A stretch of DNA of 64,000 nucleotides, taken from the NCBI RefSeq assembly GCF_001073085.1, contig NZ_JVFV01000042.1, positions 1 through 64,000 on the forward strand. Direction: 5' to 3'. The stretch comes from Streptococcus pseudopneumoniae. GTDB lineage: Bacteria; Bacillota; Bacilli; Lactobacillales; Streptococcaceae. The position numbers and the translations under genes are program-made. The notes beneath the pieces were generated by a model, which worked only from the letters and a program-made list of their open reading frames with translations, made no database searches and had not been told where the DNA came from. Within the stretch, counting starts at the first letter, position 1. Each line of letters opens with the position of its first letter. Below, in pieces: positions 50,701 through 59,436 of the stretch.

Positions 50701-53700
50701 TAATTTCGCTTCATCATAGTTATCTGAAATACCAACTGTTTGGATGTTGTCCTTGTTAGCTGCATCAAATTTAGTTGTATCCAACCATACTTGGTAGACT
50801 AATTTAGAACCACGTTCAACAGTCTTAGTATTTAAGTTTTCCACTTCATTATTGATGGTATTATCTGCGTATGGATTCGCGTTTGTTTCACCATATTTAT
50901 CTGTCAACTCAGAATCGTCATCAACGAGCTTATTACCAGTGATATCGTATTTCTCTTTAGAAACAACGTATTTCTCTGGTTGGAACTTAGGTTCTTCTGG
51001 AGGAGTAACTGTATTGTTGAACTCTTTATCAGCAGCATCTGTTACGTTGGCAACAATTGCCTTTGCTGTACCATCGTGTGATACAACTACTTTAACAGTA
51101 GCAACCATTGTGTCATAATTGACAGTTGCATCTGCACCAGGAGTTTCTTCTACTGTGTAATCGTAAGTCTTACCAAGATCTTCATGACCAAATTCAAGAG
51201 TCTTGAAGACGATCTTACCAGCAGCGTCATTCTTCACGCGCTCAACCTCAACGCCGTCTTTCTTCAATACGAATTCGAATTCGTTAGCTTGAAGTTCACG
51301 ACCTTCCAAACGTTTAGTGAAGTTCATTTCCACTGTAACTGGAACGCTGTTCACACGTTTTTGTGTTGGTTTTTCAGGTTTTTCAACTGTCTTGCTTACT
51401 GGGTTGTAAACGTGAACAGTTTGGTTGGCTGTATTTTCAATATCAACACCAGCTTTAACAGATTCTTTCACAGTTGCTGGAATATCAAATTTATAGTAAC
51501 GTCCAAATTCGAACTCAGTTGTGTCGATAACAGGAGCATGCACTTTGTCTTTGATAAATTCATCTTTTGAAGTTGCAGTAATGGTACCATTTTCAACTTT
51601 GATGTCGAATTTATTGGTTACTTCTGCACCAGTTACTGAATCATATGCTTTGATATCAGCTGCATTTACGTCTAATTTATCAGCGTCGTATGTATCAGAT
51701 ACACCAACGTATTGGATGTTATTTGCTTCAGTGAATTTAGTAGTATCAAGCCATACTTGGTAAACTAATTTAGAACCACGTTTAACTGTCTTGGTATTCA
51801 AGTTTTCTGGTTCGTTGTTAGTGGTCTTGTCTACATATGGATCTGCATTTGTTTCAGTGTATTCATTTGTCAACTCATCATCATCGTCAACGAGTTTTGT
51901 ACCAGTGATGTCAAATTTTTCTTTGTTAAGAACGAATTTTTCTGGTTGGAACTCAGGTGTTTCTGGAGGAGTTATTTTATTGTTAAACTCTTTATCTTCC
52001 GTTCCATCTGTTGATTCTCCATTCTCATTCACACCATCTGCTGAGCTGACATTTGTTACAGTTGTTAGGGTATGTCCATTTTTTGCAACTTCCACAGTAA
52101 GCGTTGCTTTCATGGTGTCATAAGTCATTCCTAATTCTTTAGTAGCTGGGATAACCTCTTCTACTGTATAAGTATGGGTACCAACTTTTGTATTATCGAA
52201 TGATAATTCATTGAATGTTACAGTTCCGTCAGCTTTATTTGTTACTGTTTCAAGAGTTTGACCAGTTGAATCTTTCAGAACAAAGCTAAATTCGCCGTCT
52301 TTAAGTTCACGACCTGCTAATTTCTTAGTAAAGTCAAATCTTGCAATGACTGGAGCCACATGATAGTTATTGAACTCAGTATCATCCGGCATTGTAACTG
52401 CTGCATTCAAGAGGCCAGTTGAAGCATCTTTCGTAACTGTTACGGTTACTTCTGCATTCATTGAATCATAGTCAATGTTTGTGTCAGTACCAGCTACTTC
52501 ACGTACAGTATAGGTATGAGTACCTTCTGCATCGTATGAGATTGCATCAAATTGGATAGTTCCATCAGCCGCGTTTTTCTTCGTTTGAATAACATTTCCA
52601 TTTTCAAGCAATTCAAATGTGAAGGCATCTGCTACCAGTTCTTTACCTTCGAGTTTCTTAGTAAACTTGAATTGTGCTTGTGTTGCAGTTGGTGTGAAGG
52701 TATTGTTAAATTCTTTATCTGCTGGAAGTGCTGCTACAGCAGTAAGAGCGTGACCTGATTTTATAACAGTAACTGTCACGTTTGCCTTCATGGTATCGTA
52801 AGTCATGCCAGCTTCTTTTGTTTCTGGAATAACTTCTTCTACAGTGTAGTTATGATCACCGACTTGAGCATTCGTAAATGTCAAGGCGTCAAATTTAACG
52901 TTACCAGCGGCATCGTTTTGTTTTGTTTGGATAACAGTGCCATCTTTGTCTTTCAATACAAAGCTAAATTCACCAGCCTTGAGTTTACGGCCTGCAAGAG
53001 CTTTGCTGAAGTCAAATTGGGCAGTTACAGGAGCCACAACGTGGTTGTTAAAGACTTTATCATCAGTACCAGTTGCTTCACCACCTGTTGAAGTCATTTC
53101 AGTATTAGCTACCAAGAGACCTGTATTCTCATCTTTTGTAACTGTTACTTTAACTGCGATAGTCATTGCATCGTAGTCTACATCAGCTTTATCGCCTTTA
53201 ACTTCTTTAACAGTATAGTTGTAGACACCTACTTGGTCAAATGACAATTCGCTAAAGTTAATCTTACCATTAGCTTTATTAGTGACTGTTTCATTAACAT
53301 TGTTATCACCAGTCAAAGTGAAGCTAAAGTCACCTGCATTCAAGTTACCATTTGAGAGTGATTTATCAAACTCAAGGTTTACTTTAACAGGAGATGGTGT
53401 GAAGGTATTGTTGAACTCTGTATCTGCAGGAAGTGTGTTTGTTGCTTTAAGAACATGACCTTCCTTGGTAACAGTGATTGTTACTTCAGCCTTCATTGTG
53501 TCATAAGTCATGCCAGCTTCTTTATTTTCTGGGATAACTTCTTCTACAGTGTATTTGTGAGTACCAACTTGAGTATTATCAAATGTCAAGTCATCAAAGG
53601 CTACAACACCTGCTTTAGTATTTATCTTAGTTTGAATTGTTTTACCAGTTGAATCTTTCAAAGCAAACGTAAATTCGCCATCTTTCAACTTACGACCTGC

Positions 53701-56067
53701 GAGAGCCTTGCTAAAGTCAAACTTAGTCTTAACTGGAGCTACGACATAGTTGTTGAAGACCTTGTCATTTTCACCTTCAGCATGACCACCTGTTGACTTA
53801 TAAACTGCTTGAACTTCAAGTTTATCTTGAGCATTTTGTGTAACGGTAACTGTGAGAGTAACCTCCATACCATCATAGTCAACATTCCTATCTGAACCAG
53901 CAACTTCTGTAATCTTATAAGTATAAGTACCTGGTTTTTCGAAAGTTAGTTCACTAAAGGTTGCCTTACCATTTTTGTTTGTAACAGTTTCTTGGTGTGT
54001 ACCACCTTCTTGTTTAAGAGTAAAGCTAAAGTCACCATCGTTCAAGGTACGACCATCAAGAACTTTACTTACCTCTGGTGTATAGGTTATTGGATCTACT
54101 TTTTCATAGTAGTAAACTGTTTCCGTATATGGCATCAATCCATTAAGCAAGTCAACGTTTGTACCAATACCGAAATTTCCTCTTTCCAACTGTGCATTTG
54201 GAGAAAGGTGTCCTATATTATCTCCTAAAAATGGTACAAAGACTGTTTTTTTAGGAACATAGTTAGCAGCTGTTTGGAAGCCAAATGGAGTTTCCTTACC
54301 GTTTGGATAGTTTACTCCGTTTGTAGTTGTGAAAGGAATTGTGTACAGAGGTGTCTTCTGGACAACCAGATCTTCTGTATTTACCTTTCCAGGTTTTATA
54401 GGTTTGGTTTCTGCTAGTAGCATATAGCCATCTGTACTTAATGAACCGTTCGAACGCTTACTCTGTTGCTTTGGATCAAGAAGATAGATACGAACGACAA
54501 CTGAACCATCTTCTCCAACGATTTCTTTGATACGCTTGATGCCCGCACGCTCCGCATCCATAAATTTAGTCCCAACAACATATGGACGAGAAACATAACC
54601 CGTCATACTATCAGCAGGAGCTTCTTGATAGAGTTTGTAACCTGCAAACTGACGTTTACCTGAAGCAGTGAAGTTTTGACCTTCTGTAGCTGTCAAGGTG
54701 TACTTGGCTAATTCAACTTCATTACCGTTCGCCACATAATCTTGAACAGTTGTGTCTGTTTTACTAGCATTATAGGTAGGATTGGCTTTGTCAACTACTT
54801 TATAGTGAGTGGTTTTGGTAACAACTCGTGGAATTTTGAAGTTACTATCCGTAATCGGGCGTCCATTATAGGTAGGCTCAACTACGTTCATAATATCAGT
54901 AGTTGTACGAGCAGCATAAACTGCGTCAAAAAGTGCTTGTTCTGTCGGTGTAAGTTGATGACCTGAATTTACTAGCGATGCAATTCTATCAGCCACCTTA
55001 TAACCTGTTTGTAGAAAAGGCTGAACTGTTTTATCTGCTGCCATAGAAGTCTGATAGTCAACTTGGAAGGTCAACTCAGAATTTGACTTGGTTGCAGTTG
55101 TCGTAAATTGTTGAACACCACTAGTAGCAGTGATGGTCTTCGTTTCAACTACTGCACCAGTTGTCTTATCAATCAATTCCGCAACAGAATCAGTTGAGTC
55201 ACTAAAGTTCTTATAGATACGAACGTAGTAGTTAGTATTGTAGCGTTCATTGAATTTTGTAAGGTCTAAGATACTAAATGTATAGTAATCTCCAGCTTTT
55301 CTTTCATAACCAGCAGGCACATTCTGTGATTTAACAGTTGCACCAGCAGGATCTGACATATCTGGATCCGCTACTTCACCGTCCTTAAGTGTAGCTGATG
55401 TTGCTATTGCTTCTGTATTATGGTCAGTTGCAGCACGACGGTTACGGCGACGACCACTATTTGTAGCCAAAGCACCGGCATTTACAGTATTCTCAGCTGC
55501 CAAAGCTAGTGTTTCTGTATCTACTAGTGGTTTTGCTTCAACATTTGCTGCACTAGCAGTTGTATCCAGGCTAGTTGCCTCGGCTACAGCTGAAAGTTCT
55601 GCTTTAGGCTCAGATTTTTCCTCTGGTTTAGTTTCAATCTTTTCTTCTGCCTTAGGCTTAGTTGCTACAACTTCTTCTACTTTTGAAGCAGTTGCTGCTA
55701 CTGGCTTATAAGACTCTAGTTTTGCCTCAGGAATAACAGATGTTTTTTCCTCAGCTTTTTCAGCTTTTGTTTCTTCGGATTTTACTTCTTCAGACTTAAC
55801 TTCAGGTATTGATGTTTCTGGCTTAACTTCTGAAGTTTCGGAATTAGCTGAAGTTACCACATCCGTTGATGGCTCTTTCAACTTTTCCTTGTCGTCCTTG
55901 TTGCCGACTAGTTCAGTATTCTCAGCATTTTGTTTTGCTACAATCTCAGCAGCATTTACAGCACTACCGTTAGCCATCATGAAGCTAAGGGTTGTTCCTA
56001 AGAAAACTGATGCGACACCAACTTTGTATTTTCTTAAAGAAAATCGTTGTTGCTCTCTTCTTATCAT
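47740..56067 (-). CDS. Giant LPXTG-anchored multidomain isopeptide adhesin
   Basis: A 2775-residue cell-wall protein. It has a YSIRK-type signal (FSLRKYKVGVASVFLG, residues 10-25), an E/K/A-rich spacer (about 46-200) with SGRRRNRRAA, and an unassigned beta-rich region (about 215-655). Six tandem Spy0128/FctA-like modules follow (about 658-1370), then four units, each an antigen I/II C-domain-like module (FDITGxKLVDDDxELT to DIENTAxQ) plus a Spy0128-like module (about 1371-2666). A PPT/PVT-repeat stalk (about 2667-2735), LPNTG (2744-2748), a membrane helix and AKRKK complete it. Each Spy0128-like module keeps the F-x-K lysine, the VEEV-type glutamate and the EFNN asparagine needed for intramolecular isopeptide bonds. 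Sortase A anchoring and adhesion are inferred. Confidence 0.93.
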   Translation of the reverse strand: MIRREQQRFSLRKYKVGVASVFLGTTLSFMMANGSAVNAAEIVAKQNAENTELVGNKDDKEKLKEPSTDVVTSANSETSEVKPETSIPEVKSEEVKSEETKAEKAEEKTSVIPEAKLESYKPVAATASKVEEVVATKPKAEEKIETKPEEKSEPKAELSAVAEATSLDTTASAANVEAKPLVDTETLALAAENTVNAGALATNSGRRRNRRAATDHNTEAIATSATLKDGEVADPDMSDPAGATVKSQNVPAGYERKAGDYYTFSILDLTKFNERYNTNYYVRIYKNFSDSTDSVAELIDKTTGAVVETKTITATSGVQQFTTTATKSNSELTFQVDYQTSMAADKTVQPFLQTGYKVADRIASLVNSGHQLTPTEQALFDAVYAARTTTDIMNVVEPTYNGRPITDSNFKIPRVVTKTTHYKVVDKANPTYNASKTDTTVQDYVANGNEVELAKYTLTATEGQNFTASGKRQFAGYKLYQEAPADSMTGYVSRPYVVGTKFMDAERAGIKRIKEIVGEDGSVVVRIYLLDPKQQSKRSNGSLSTDGYMLLAETKPIKPGKVNTEDLVVQKTPLYTIPFTTTNGVNYPNGKETPFGFQTAANYVPKKTVFVPFLGDNIGHLSPNAQLERGNFGIGTNVDLLNGLMPYTETVYYYEKVDPITYTPEVSKVLDGRTLNDGDFSFTLKQEGGTHQETVTNKNGKATFSELTFEKPGTYTYKITEVAGSDRNVDYDGMEVTLTVTVTQNAQDKLEVQAVYKSTGGHAEGENDKVFNNYVVAPVKTKFDFSKALAGRKLKDGEFTFALKDSTGKTIQTKINTKAGVVAFDDLTFDNTQVGTHKYTVEEVIPENKEAGMTYDTMKAEVTITVTKEGHVLKATNTLPADTEFNNTFTPSPVKVNLEFDKSLSNGNLNAGDFSFTLTGDNNVNETVTNKANGKINFSELSFDQVGVYNYTVKEVKGDKADVDYDAMTIAVKVTVTKDENTGLLVANTEMTSTGGEATGTDDKVFNNHVVAPVTAQFDFSKALAGRKLKAGEFSFVLKDKDGTVIQTKQNDAAGNVKFDALTFTNAQVGDHNYTVEEVIPETKEAGMTYDTMKANVTVTVIKSGHALTAVAALPADKEFNNTFTPTATQAQFKFTKKLEGKELVADAFTFELLENGNVIQTKKNAADGTIQFDAISYDAEGTHTYTVREVAGTDTNIDYDSMNAEVTVTVTKDASTGLLNAAVTMPDDTEFNNYHVAPVIARFDFTKKLAGRELKDGEFSFVLKDSTGQTLETVTNKADGTVTFNELSFDNTKVGTHTYTVEEVIPATKELGMTYDTMKATLTVEVAKNGHTLTTVTNVSSADGVNENGESTDGTEDKEFNNKITPPETPEFQPEKFVLNKEKFDITGTKLVDDDDELTNEYTETNADPYVDKTTNNEPENLNTKTVKRGSKLVYQVWLDTTKFTEANNIQYVGVSDTYDADKLDVNAADIKAYDSVTGAEVTNKFDIKVENGTITATSKDEFIKDKVHAPVIDTTEFEFGRYYKFDIPATVKESVKAGVDIENTANQTVHVYNPVSKTVEKPEKPTQKRVNSVPVTVEMNFTKRLEGRELQANEFEFVLKKDGVEVERVKNDAAGKIVFKTLEFGHEDLGKTYDYTVEETPGADATVNYDTMVATVKVVVSHDGTAKAIVANVTDAADKEFNNTVTPPEEPKFQPEKYVVSKEKYDITGNKLVDDDSELTDKYGETNANPYADNTINNEVENLNTKTVERGSKLVYQVWLDTTKFDAANKDNIQTVGISDNYDEAKLNLNAADIKAYDSVTGAEVTDKFDIAVNNGVISANLKAGFTKSLGDAENTQVIDTTKFEFGRYYKFDIPTTVKDDVVAGADIENTAAQVVNYYNPVSKTVEKPSKPTEKRVNSVPVEVSFNFTKKLEGRELKANEFTFQLLDDDEFNVLETVTNDKDGKIKFTSLKYTNNDLGVYRYKVVEVAGTDSTVTYDNMKAVVTVTVSHDGTAKVLVATVGDISDKEFNNRVTPPETPKFQPEKYVVSEEKFDITGDKLVDDDKELTDKVADTNANPYADDASNNEAQNLNTKTVKRGDKLVYQVWLDTTKFDAANKDNIQSVGISDDYDETKLDLDATKIKAYDSVTGDDVTAKFDIAVNNGVITATLKAGFTKSLGDAENTQVIDTTKFAFGRYYKFDIPTTVKADVAAGADIENTAAQVVNYYNPTTKKVEKPEKPTEKRVNSVPVEVSFNFTKKLEGRELKANEFSFVLKDSTGRVVETVTNDASGNVKFSAIEFKKEQAGVHNYTVEEVKGTDGTVTYDEMKAVVTVEVKHDGTAKALITNVTDPEDKEFNNKVTPPETPEFNPEKYILNEEKFDITGNKLLDDDKELTDKVADTNKDPYVDKVDNNEKQNINTQTLHKGDKVVYQVWLDTTKFTEAHNIQSVGITDKYDSENLDVNVSEIKAYDSVTGEDVTAKFDISIVDGVITATSKADLTKSLGDAENTQVIDTAKLAFGRYYKFDIPARIKGTAKEGVDIENTASQIVHQYDPTKKSVEKPEKPTEKRVVNIPVKVEFNFTKKLEGRALKAGEFSFVLKDKDGNVIETVSNDAEGKIKFSALEFKRGQEGTYIYHVEEVKGTEAGVEYDKMVATVGVTVTKDGKVLTLTSQMPEDTEFNNKVTPPTPPTPPTPPTPPTPPTPPTPPTPPTPPIPPTPVTPPTPPTPPTPPTPPTPPTPPTPPTPVTPVTPPTPEKPKGPELPNTGEQSKSGLVALGAALGLVGLGLVAKRKK
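47862..48070 (-). repeat. PPT-coding proline-rich repeat of the adhesin stalk
   Basis: Tandem nine-base units coding Pro-Pro-Thr (about 20 copies with occasional Ile or Val in place of Thr, e.g. PPIPPTPV). This is a wall-spanning stalk just before the LPNTG anchor. The regularity makes it prone to slippage in units of three residues. On the opposite strand it reads as Gly-Gly-Val, which is not a gene. Confidence 0.85.
48071..54095 (-). repeat. Tandem domain repeats inside the adhesin gene
   Basis: Ten Spy0128-like modules of about 345 bases and four antigen I/II C-domain-like modules of about 620 bases. The combined unit recurs every 970-984 bases from about 51955 down to 48071. An 89-base block at 49319-49407 matches 50303-50391 with one mismatch at a spacing of 984 bases, which points to recent exchange between units. 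Confidence 0.8.
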
Positions 56068-56168
56068 GTGATAAGTTCTCCTTTTTTAACATTTTAACTA
56101 ATAATATGTAAGATTATTGAGTTTTTCTAAAATAAAATACTCTTCCCCATACTAGCAGTAACGCCAAT

Positions 56169-56198
56169 AGTATACCATATCATAGCCTTTTAAATCAA
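56169..56198 (-). promoter_or_regulatory. Candidate promoter of the adhesin gene
   Basis: TTGATT (56193-56198), an 18-base spacer and TATACT (56169-56174) preceded by TGG form an extended -10 promoter, giving a leader of about 95 bases. Confidence 0.65.
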
Positions 56199-56360
56199 GA
56201 AAAAGGAAATTAACTTCATCCTCTTTTTGTAATTATTATTCACTTTAACGACAATTAATTCGATTAAAATAAATGTTTGTTGATGTCGTTTTTTTTATCT
56301 AACCGTATCATTACAACTTTTATATCTAAATATCAACTTCATTCAATGATGTTTTTTATA

Positions 56361-56413
56361 TAAAAAACTCTAAACATTTGAATTAAATATTTTTTTATTC
56401 AAATGTTTAGAGT
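56361..56413 (-). terminator. Terminator of the CapA-Cof-SGNH operon
   Basis: ACTCTAAACATTTGAAT (56367-56383) and its exact complement (56397-56413) form a 17-base perfect stem around a 13-base loop, followed by six T's on the minus strand. Confidence 0.85.
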
Positions 56414-56470
56414 AAATTTTATTTTTGTAAAATTACTGATTACAAGATAGATATCTGATATAGACTGATC

Positions 56471-57106
56471 CTAAAATATATATTTTTTTAAAGTGTTTGA
56501 TAAAGCTTGATAACCAGAAACACTGAGGTGAAGACCATCTGTTGTATAGTCTGATTTGAGTTGTCCTTCCTGATCAAGTAGTTTGTCAAAAACCGATACA
56601 TATTCTACCTGCATGTAGGCCGAGGCCAGTTCTTGATAGGCTTGATTCCATTCTTTGATTTTTCCATTTGTACGAATATAAACGGTATGTTTGTATTCAT
56701 CACCTTCATGGACCGGCAAAATGGAAACTAGCTTTATCTGTGACAGTGGATAGTCGCGAGAAATAGTTTGAATCACGCTTTCAAGATTGTTTAGCGCTTC
56801 ATTCATTGGAACATCTTTTCCAATATCATTTGTCCCAATCAAAAGTACAATTTGATCCACTGCATCACCATAGAAGTGAGCATCAAGGTTATCTAGTAAA
56901 AGTCCGGTCTGATAACCACGAATACCTCTATTCACAATGGTCTTTGTTGTCCCTAGTAATTCTTGCAAGGGAAAATACTCAACAATAGAATCTCCAATAA
57001 AGATGATATCTGGTTCAATCACTGAGATTTGATTAAGTTCACGATACTTGGTTTGAATTTTTTCCTGCTCTTTTAAGAGCCAGTTTTCTAATAGTTGTAC
57101 TGCCAA
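56471..57106 (-). CDS. SGNH/GDSL-family hydrolase
   Basis: A 211-residue esterase/lipase-like protein. The block I motif FIGDSIVEY puts the catalytic serine at Ser40, block III is GTNDIG, and block V is DGLHLSVSG with Asp190 and His193. There is no signal peptide, so it acts in the cytosol. SGNH members hydrolyse varied esters, including acetyl groups on carbohydrates; the substrate is unknown. One base separates it from the preceding HAD gene, and it ends the CapA-Cof-SGNH operon. It lies upstream of the adhesin gene and on the same strand. Confidence 0.88.
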   Translation of the reverse strand: MAVQLLENWLLKEQEKIQTKYRELNQISVIEPDIIFIGDSIVEYFPLQELLGTTKTIVNRGIRGYQTGLLLDNLDAHFYGDAVDQIVLLIGTNDIGKDVPMNEALNNLESVIQTISRDYPLSQIKLVSILPVHEGDEYKHTVYIRTNGKIKEWNQAYQELASAYMQVEYVSVFDKLLDQEGQLKSDYTTDGLHLSVSGYQALSNTLKKYIF

Positions 57107-57107
57107 G

Positions 57108-57935
57108 TTATTCTCCTTCTTCTAGCCAGTTTTCTAAAACTTTGTAAACACCTGCCTGACTGTTGGGTGGAGCTACTTCTGTCGCAATTTCCTTGACTCT
57201 ATCCTCTGAATTTTCCATGGCGTAAGAAATACCTGCCAACTCTAACATTTCAATGTCATTTTCACTGTCTCCAAAAGCCATGATTTGTTCAGGTTTTAAG
57301 TTCCAACGTTTGAGCAATTCTTCTAAGCCCCAAGCCTTATGAATCCCATCTTGTAAGATATCAATACAACCATATCCACTAGAAACAGCTCGCACATGCC
57401 CATCAAATAATTCATTAATTTCCTGTAAAACCGAATCGGATCGTTCTTCACCAACTACCATGCTCATCTTGAGAACACCACCGAAGAGATTAGAGTCAAA
57501 TTCATCGACGAATTGCATTCGTTGATAGAGCTTTTCAATCATCTCTGGAGTCATGAATTTATCAAGTTCTGTAAAGACAGTACCTTCCTTGACAAAACCG
57601 CCATTCATAGCAGTTACGACAAACTGATCCTGACACTCTCTGCCTTTAAAATGACCCAAAGCCCTATCAACCATAGCATCGTCCCAAGTCTGAGCTTGAA
57701 TCAATTTATCATTTTCGAATATACGAGCACCATTAGCAACCACGAGAACTACTCTATCTGCTAGATGTTCCAGTAATTGTCGCATTCGATGAACTTCATT
57801 TCCCGTTGCAATGACAAAACGAACTCCACGCTGATCTAGCTGATCTAAAATTTTCTCTAGTCGAGGTAGATCCAGTTGTCCTTGAGGATCCAACAAAGTA
57901 CCGTCCATATCCGTCGCTATTATCTTAATATCCAT
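57108..57935 (-). CDS. Cof-type HAD phosphatase
   Basis: A 275-residue HAD IIB (Cof/YidA-like) phosphatase. The nucleophile Asp9 and Asp11 lie in TDMDGTLLD and the late motif is FGDSENDIEML. The C2 cap lies between (about residues 85-200). Enzymes of this group hydrolyse sugar phosphates, flavin phosphates or other small phosphates; the substrate is not identifiable here. It is 21 bases after the CapA-like gene and 1 base before the SGNH gene, indicating one message. Confidence 0.9.
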   Translation of the reverse strand: MDIKIIATDMDGTLLDPQGQLDLPRLEKILDQLDQRGVRFVIATGNEVHRMRQLLEHLADRVVLVVANGARIFENDKLIQAQTWDDAMVDRALGHFKGRECQDQFVVTAMNGGFVKEGTVFTELDKFMTPEMIEKLYQRMQFVDEFDSNLFGGVLKMSMVVGEERSDSVLQEINELFDGHVRAVSSGYGCIDILQDGIHKAWGLEELLKRWNLKPEQIMAFGDSENDIEMLELAGISYAMENSEDRVKEIATEVAPPNSQAGVYKVLENWLEEGE

Positions 57936-57956
57936 CTTGCTCCTCTTTTAATGTCA

Positions 57957-59276
57957 CTACCACTTCAAACCTACATGCTCGTTCATTTCTTTATAGGCTG
58001 TATCAATCCGTTGCTTGGTGGCCTCGTCTAACTGACTACGGTATTTTCCACTCTCAATAAAGTCTTCCAGGATATAAGTTTGGTAAAGATAGAGTGGGTA
58101 GCCTTCTGGAGAATAGCCTCCCTTTGGAGTACGACTCACCCAGCTTGGATGGGCTTGGGCCGTCTCAATAGTTGTTTTACCGGATTTCTTCTTAATAGTC
58201 ACATCCATGAGGACTCCACGTTCCGTCCACTTGGCATTTTCCACATCCTGCATGGTTTCAATCCGTTGATTTGAGATGAAATTCCCCATAGAGTAAATGA
58301 TAAGCTTTTTATCACCTTCTTTTTCAACCGTTTCAGCTGGTTCAACAACGTGAGGATGACCACCAAAGATAATATCAGCTCCCCAATCAATCATTTTATG
58401 GTAAAGTTTCTTTTGCTCCTCAGTCGGCTCAATTTGATACTCAACTCCCATCTGAGGCATGATAATTGTAATATCCGCCTCCTTTTCTGCTCGTTCAATT
58501 TCAGCCTTCATTTTATCTTCGTCTAAGTCTGAAAGATAACGATTATAATCCTCTTGAGAAATGCTCTGTTCAATGCCGTTAAAACCATAGGAATAAGCTA
58601 AAATAGCAACTTTAATACCATTAACTTCCTTGATAACTAAAGGCGCCTCACTTCTAGATTCATGAGTATAAACCCCGACTGGTGTCATTCCTGCCTTTTC
58701 AATAGCATCCGCAGTTGATACCACTCCCTCAATCTGAGAATCCAAGATATGATTGTGAGCCAAGTCTAGCACTTGATAGCCTGCATCTTTTATAGCATCC
58801 ATAACTTCACCAGGTGCATTAAACAAAGGATAACCTGCAAGATAGTGGTCTTTATTTACGGTTCCTTCAAAATCACCAAGAACTAAGTCAGCTTGCTTCA
58901 GCCAAGGTTTTACGTATTCAAAGTTTTCATGAAAATCGTAGGTACCGTCTGATTTTTTGGCTGAAATGTAGATAATGTCATGATAGAGCAAATCACCATT
59001 TGCCATGATACGCGCACTCGTTTCTTGTTCCGGCTCTGCATTCTTTGCCTGAGAACTTGACTGTTGGTGTGCGGAACTTGGATCACTACTGCTTAAAGAA
59101 ATCCCTCGAGCTCCTTCCACTAATAAAGTAAGCATCATCGAGACAGCTACCGAAGCTAACAAGACCACAATAAAAGTACGATTATTCCACTGCTTATAGT
59201 TCCTGAAAAACCGAACGGAATGTCTAATAGCTTGTAAAACGGGACCATTTTTTCTTCTACTACTACGTTGTTCCAT
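57957..59276 (-). CDS. CapA/PgsA-type membrane-anchored metallophosphatase-fold protein
   Basis: A 439-residue protein with a basic N-terminus, one membrane helix at about residues 33-54, then a Ser/Gln-rich linker and a large outside domain of the CapA (poly-gamma-glutamate/capsule-associated) family. Metallophosphatase-fold motifs are visible: NGDLLYH, LGDFEGTV, LDLAHNHILD and GGHPHVVEP. In Bacillus such proteins help export or modify poly-gamma-glutamate, but no other pgs genes are present, so a wall or surface polymer role is only inferred. It heads the CapA-Cof-SGNH operon. Confidence 0.87.
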   Translation of the reverse strand: MEQRSSRRKNGPVLQAIRHSVRFFRNYKQWNNRTFIVVLLASVAVSMMLTLLVEGARGISLSSSDPSSAHQQSSSQAKNAEPEQETSARIMANGDLLYHDIIYISAKKSDGTYDFHENFEYVKPWLKQADLVLGDFEGTVNKDHYLAGYPLFNAPGEVMDAIKDAGYQVLDLAHNHILDSQIEGVVSTADAIEKAGMTPVGVYTHESRSEAPLVIKEVNGIKVAILAYSYGFNGIEQSISQEDYNRYLSDLDEDKMKAEIERAEKEADITIIMPQMGVEYQIEPTEEQKKLYHKMIDWGADIIFGGHPHVVEPAETVEKEGDKKLIIYSMGNFISNQRIETMQDVENAKWTERGVLMDVTIKKKSGKTTIETAQAHPSWVSRTPKGGYSPEGYPLYLYQTYILEDFIESGKYRSQLDEATKQRIDTAYKEMNEHVGLKW

Positions 59277-59436
59277 AACTTTTCTCCCATAATTTTAAAG
59301 TCATATTTCTTATTCTATTATACCACAGACAAATAGGTATTTCCTTTTATTCTATAATTTTTTAACAGCTTCTGTGACTTTCTTTCTCATCTGTTTTGTG
59401 TTATCATGTAATTGTAATGGAAGGAAAGGAAAGAAT

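Larger units (their letters stand above)
56068..56470. other. 403-base gap upstream of the adhesin
   Basis: AT-rich, no convincing gene. It holds the adhesin ribosome-binding site (AAAGGAGAAC, before 56067), its promoter (56169-56198) and the terminator of the SGNH hydrolase operon (56361-56413). The remaining stretch 56200-56360 shows only T/A runs; I see no other feature. Confidence 0.7.

Noticed and set aside
48826..55000. Many plus-strand open frames of 60-136 codons under the adhesin
   Set aside because: They are shadows of a long, repeat-rich gene on the minus strand; none has a clear ribosome-binding site or recognisable product.
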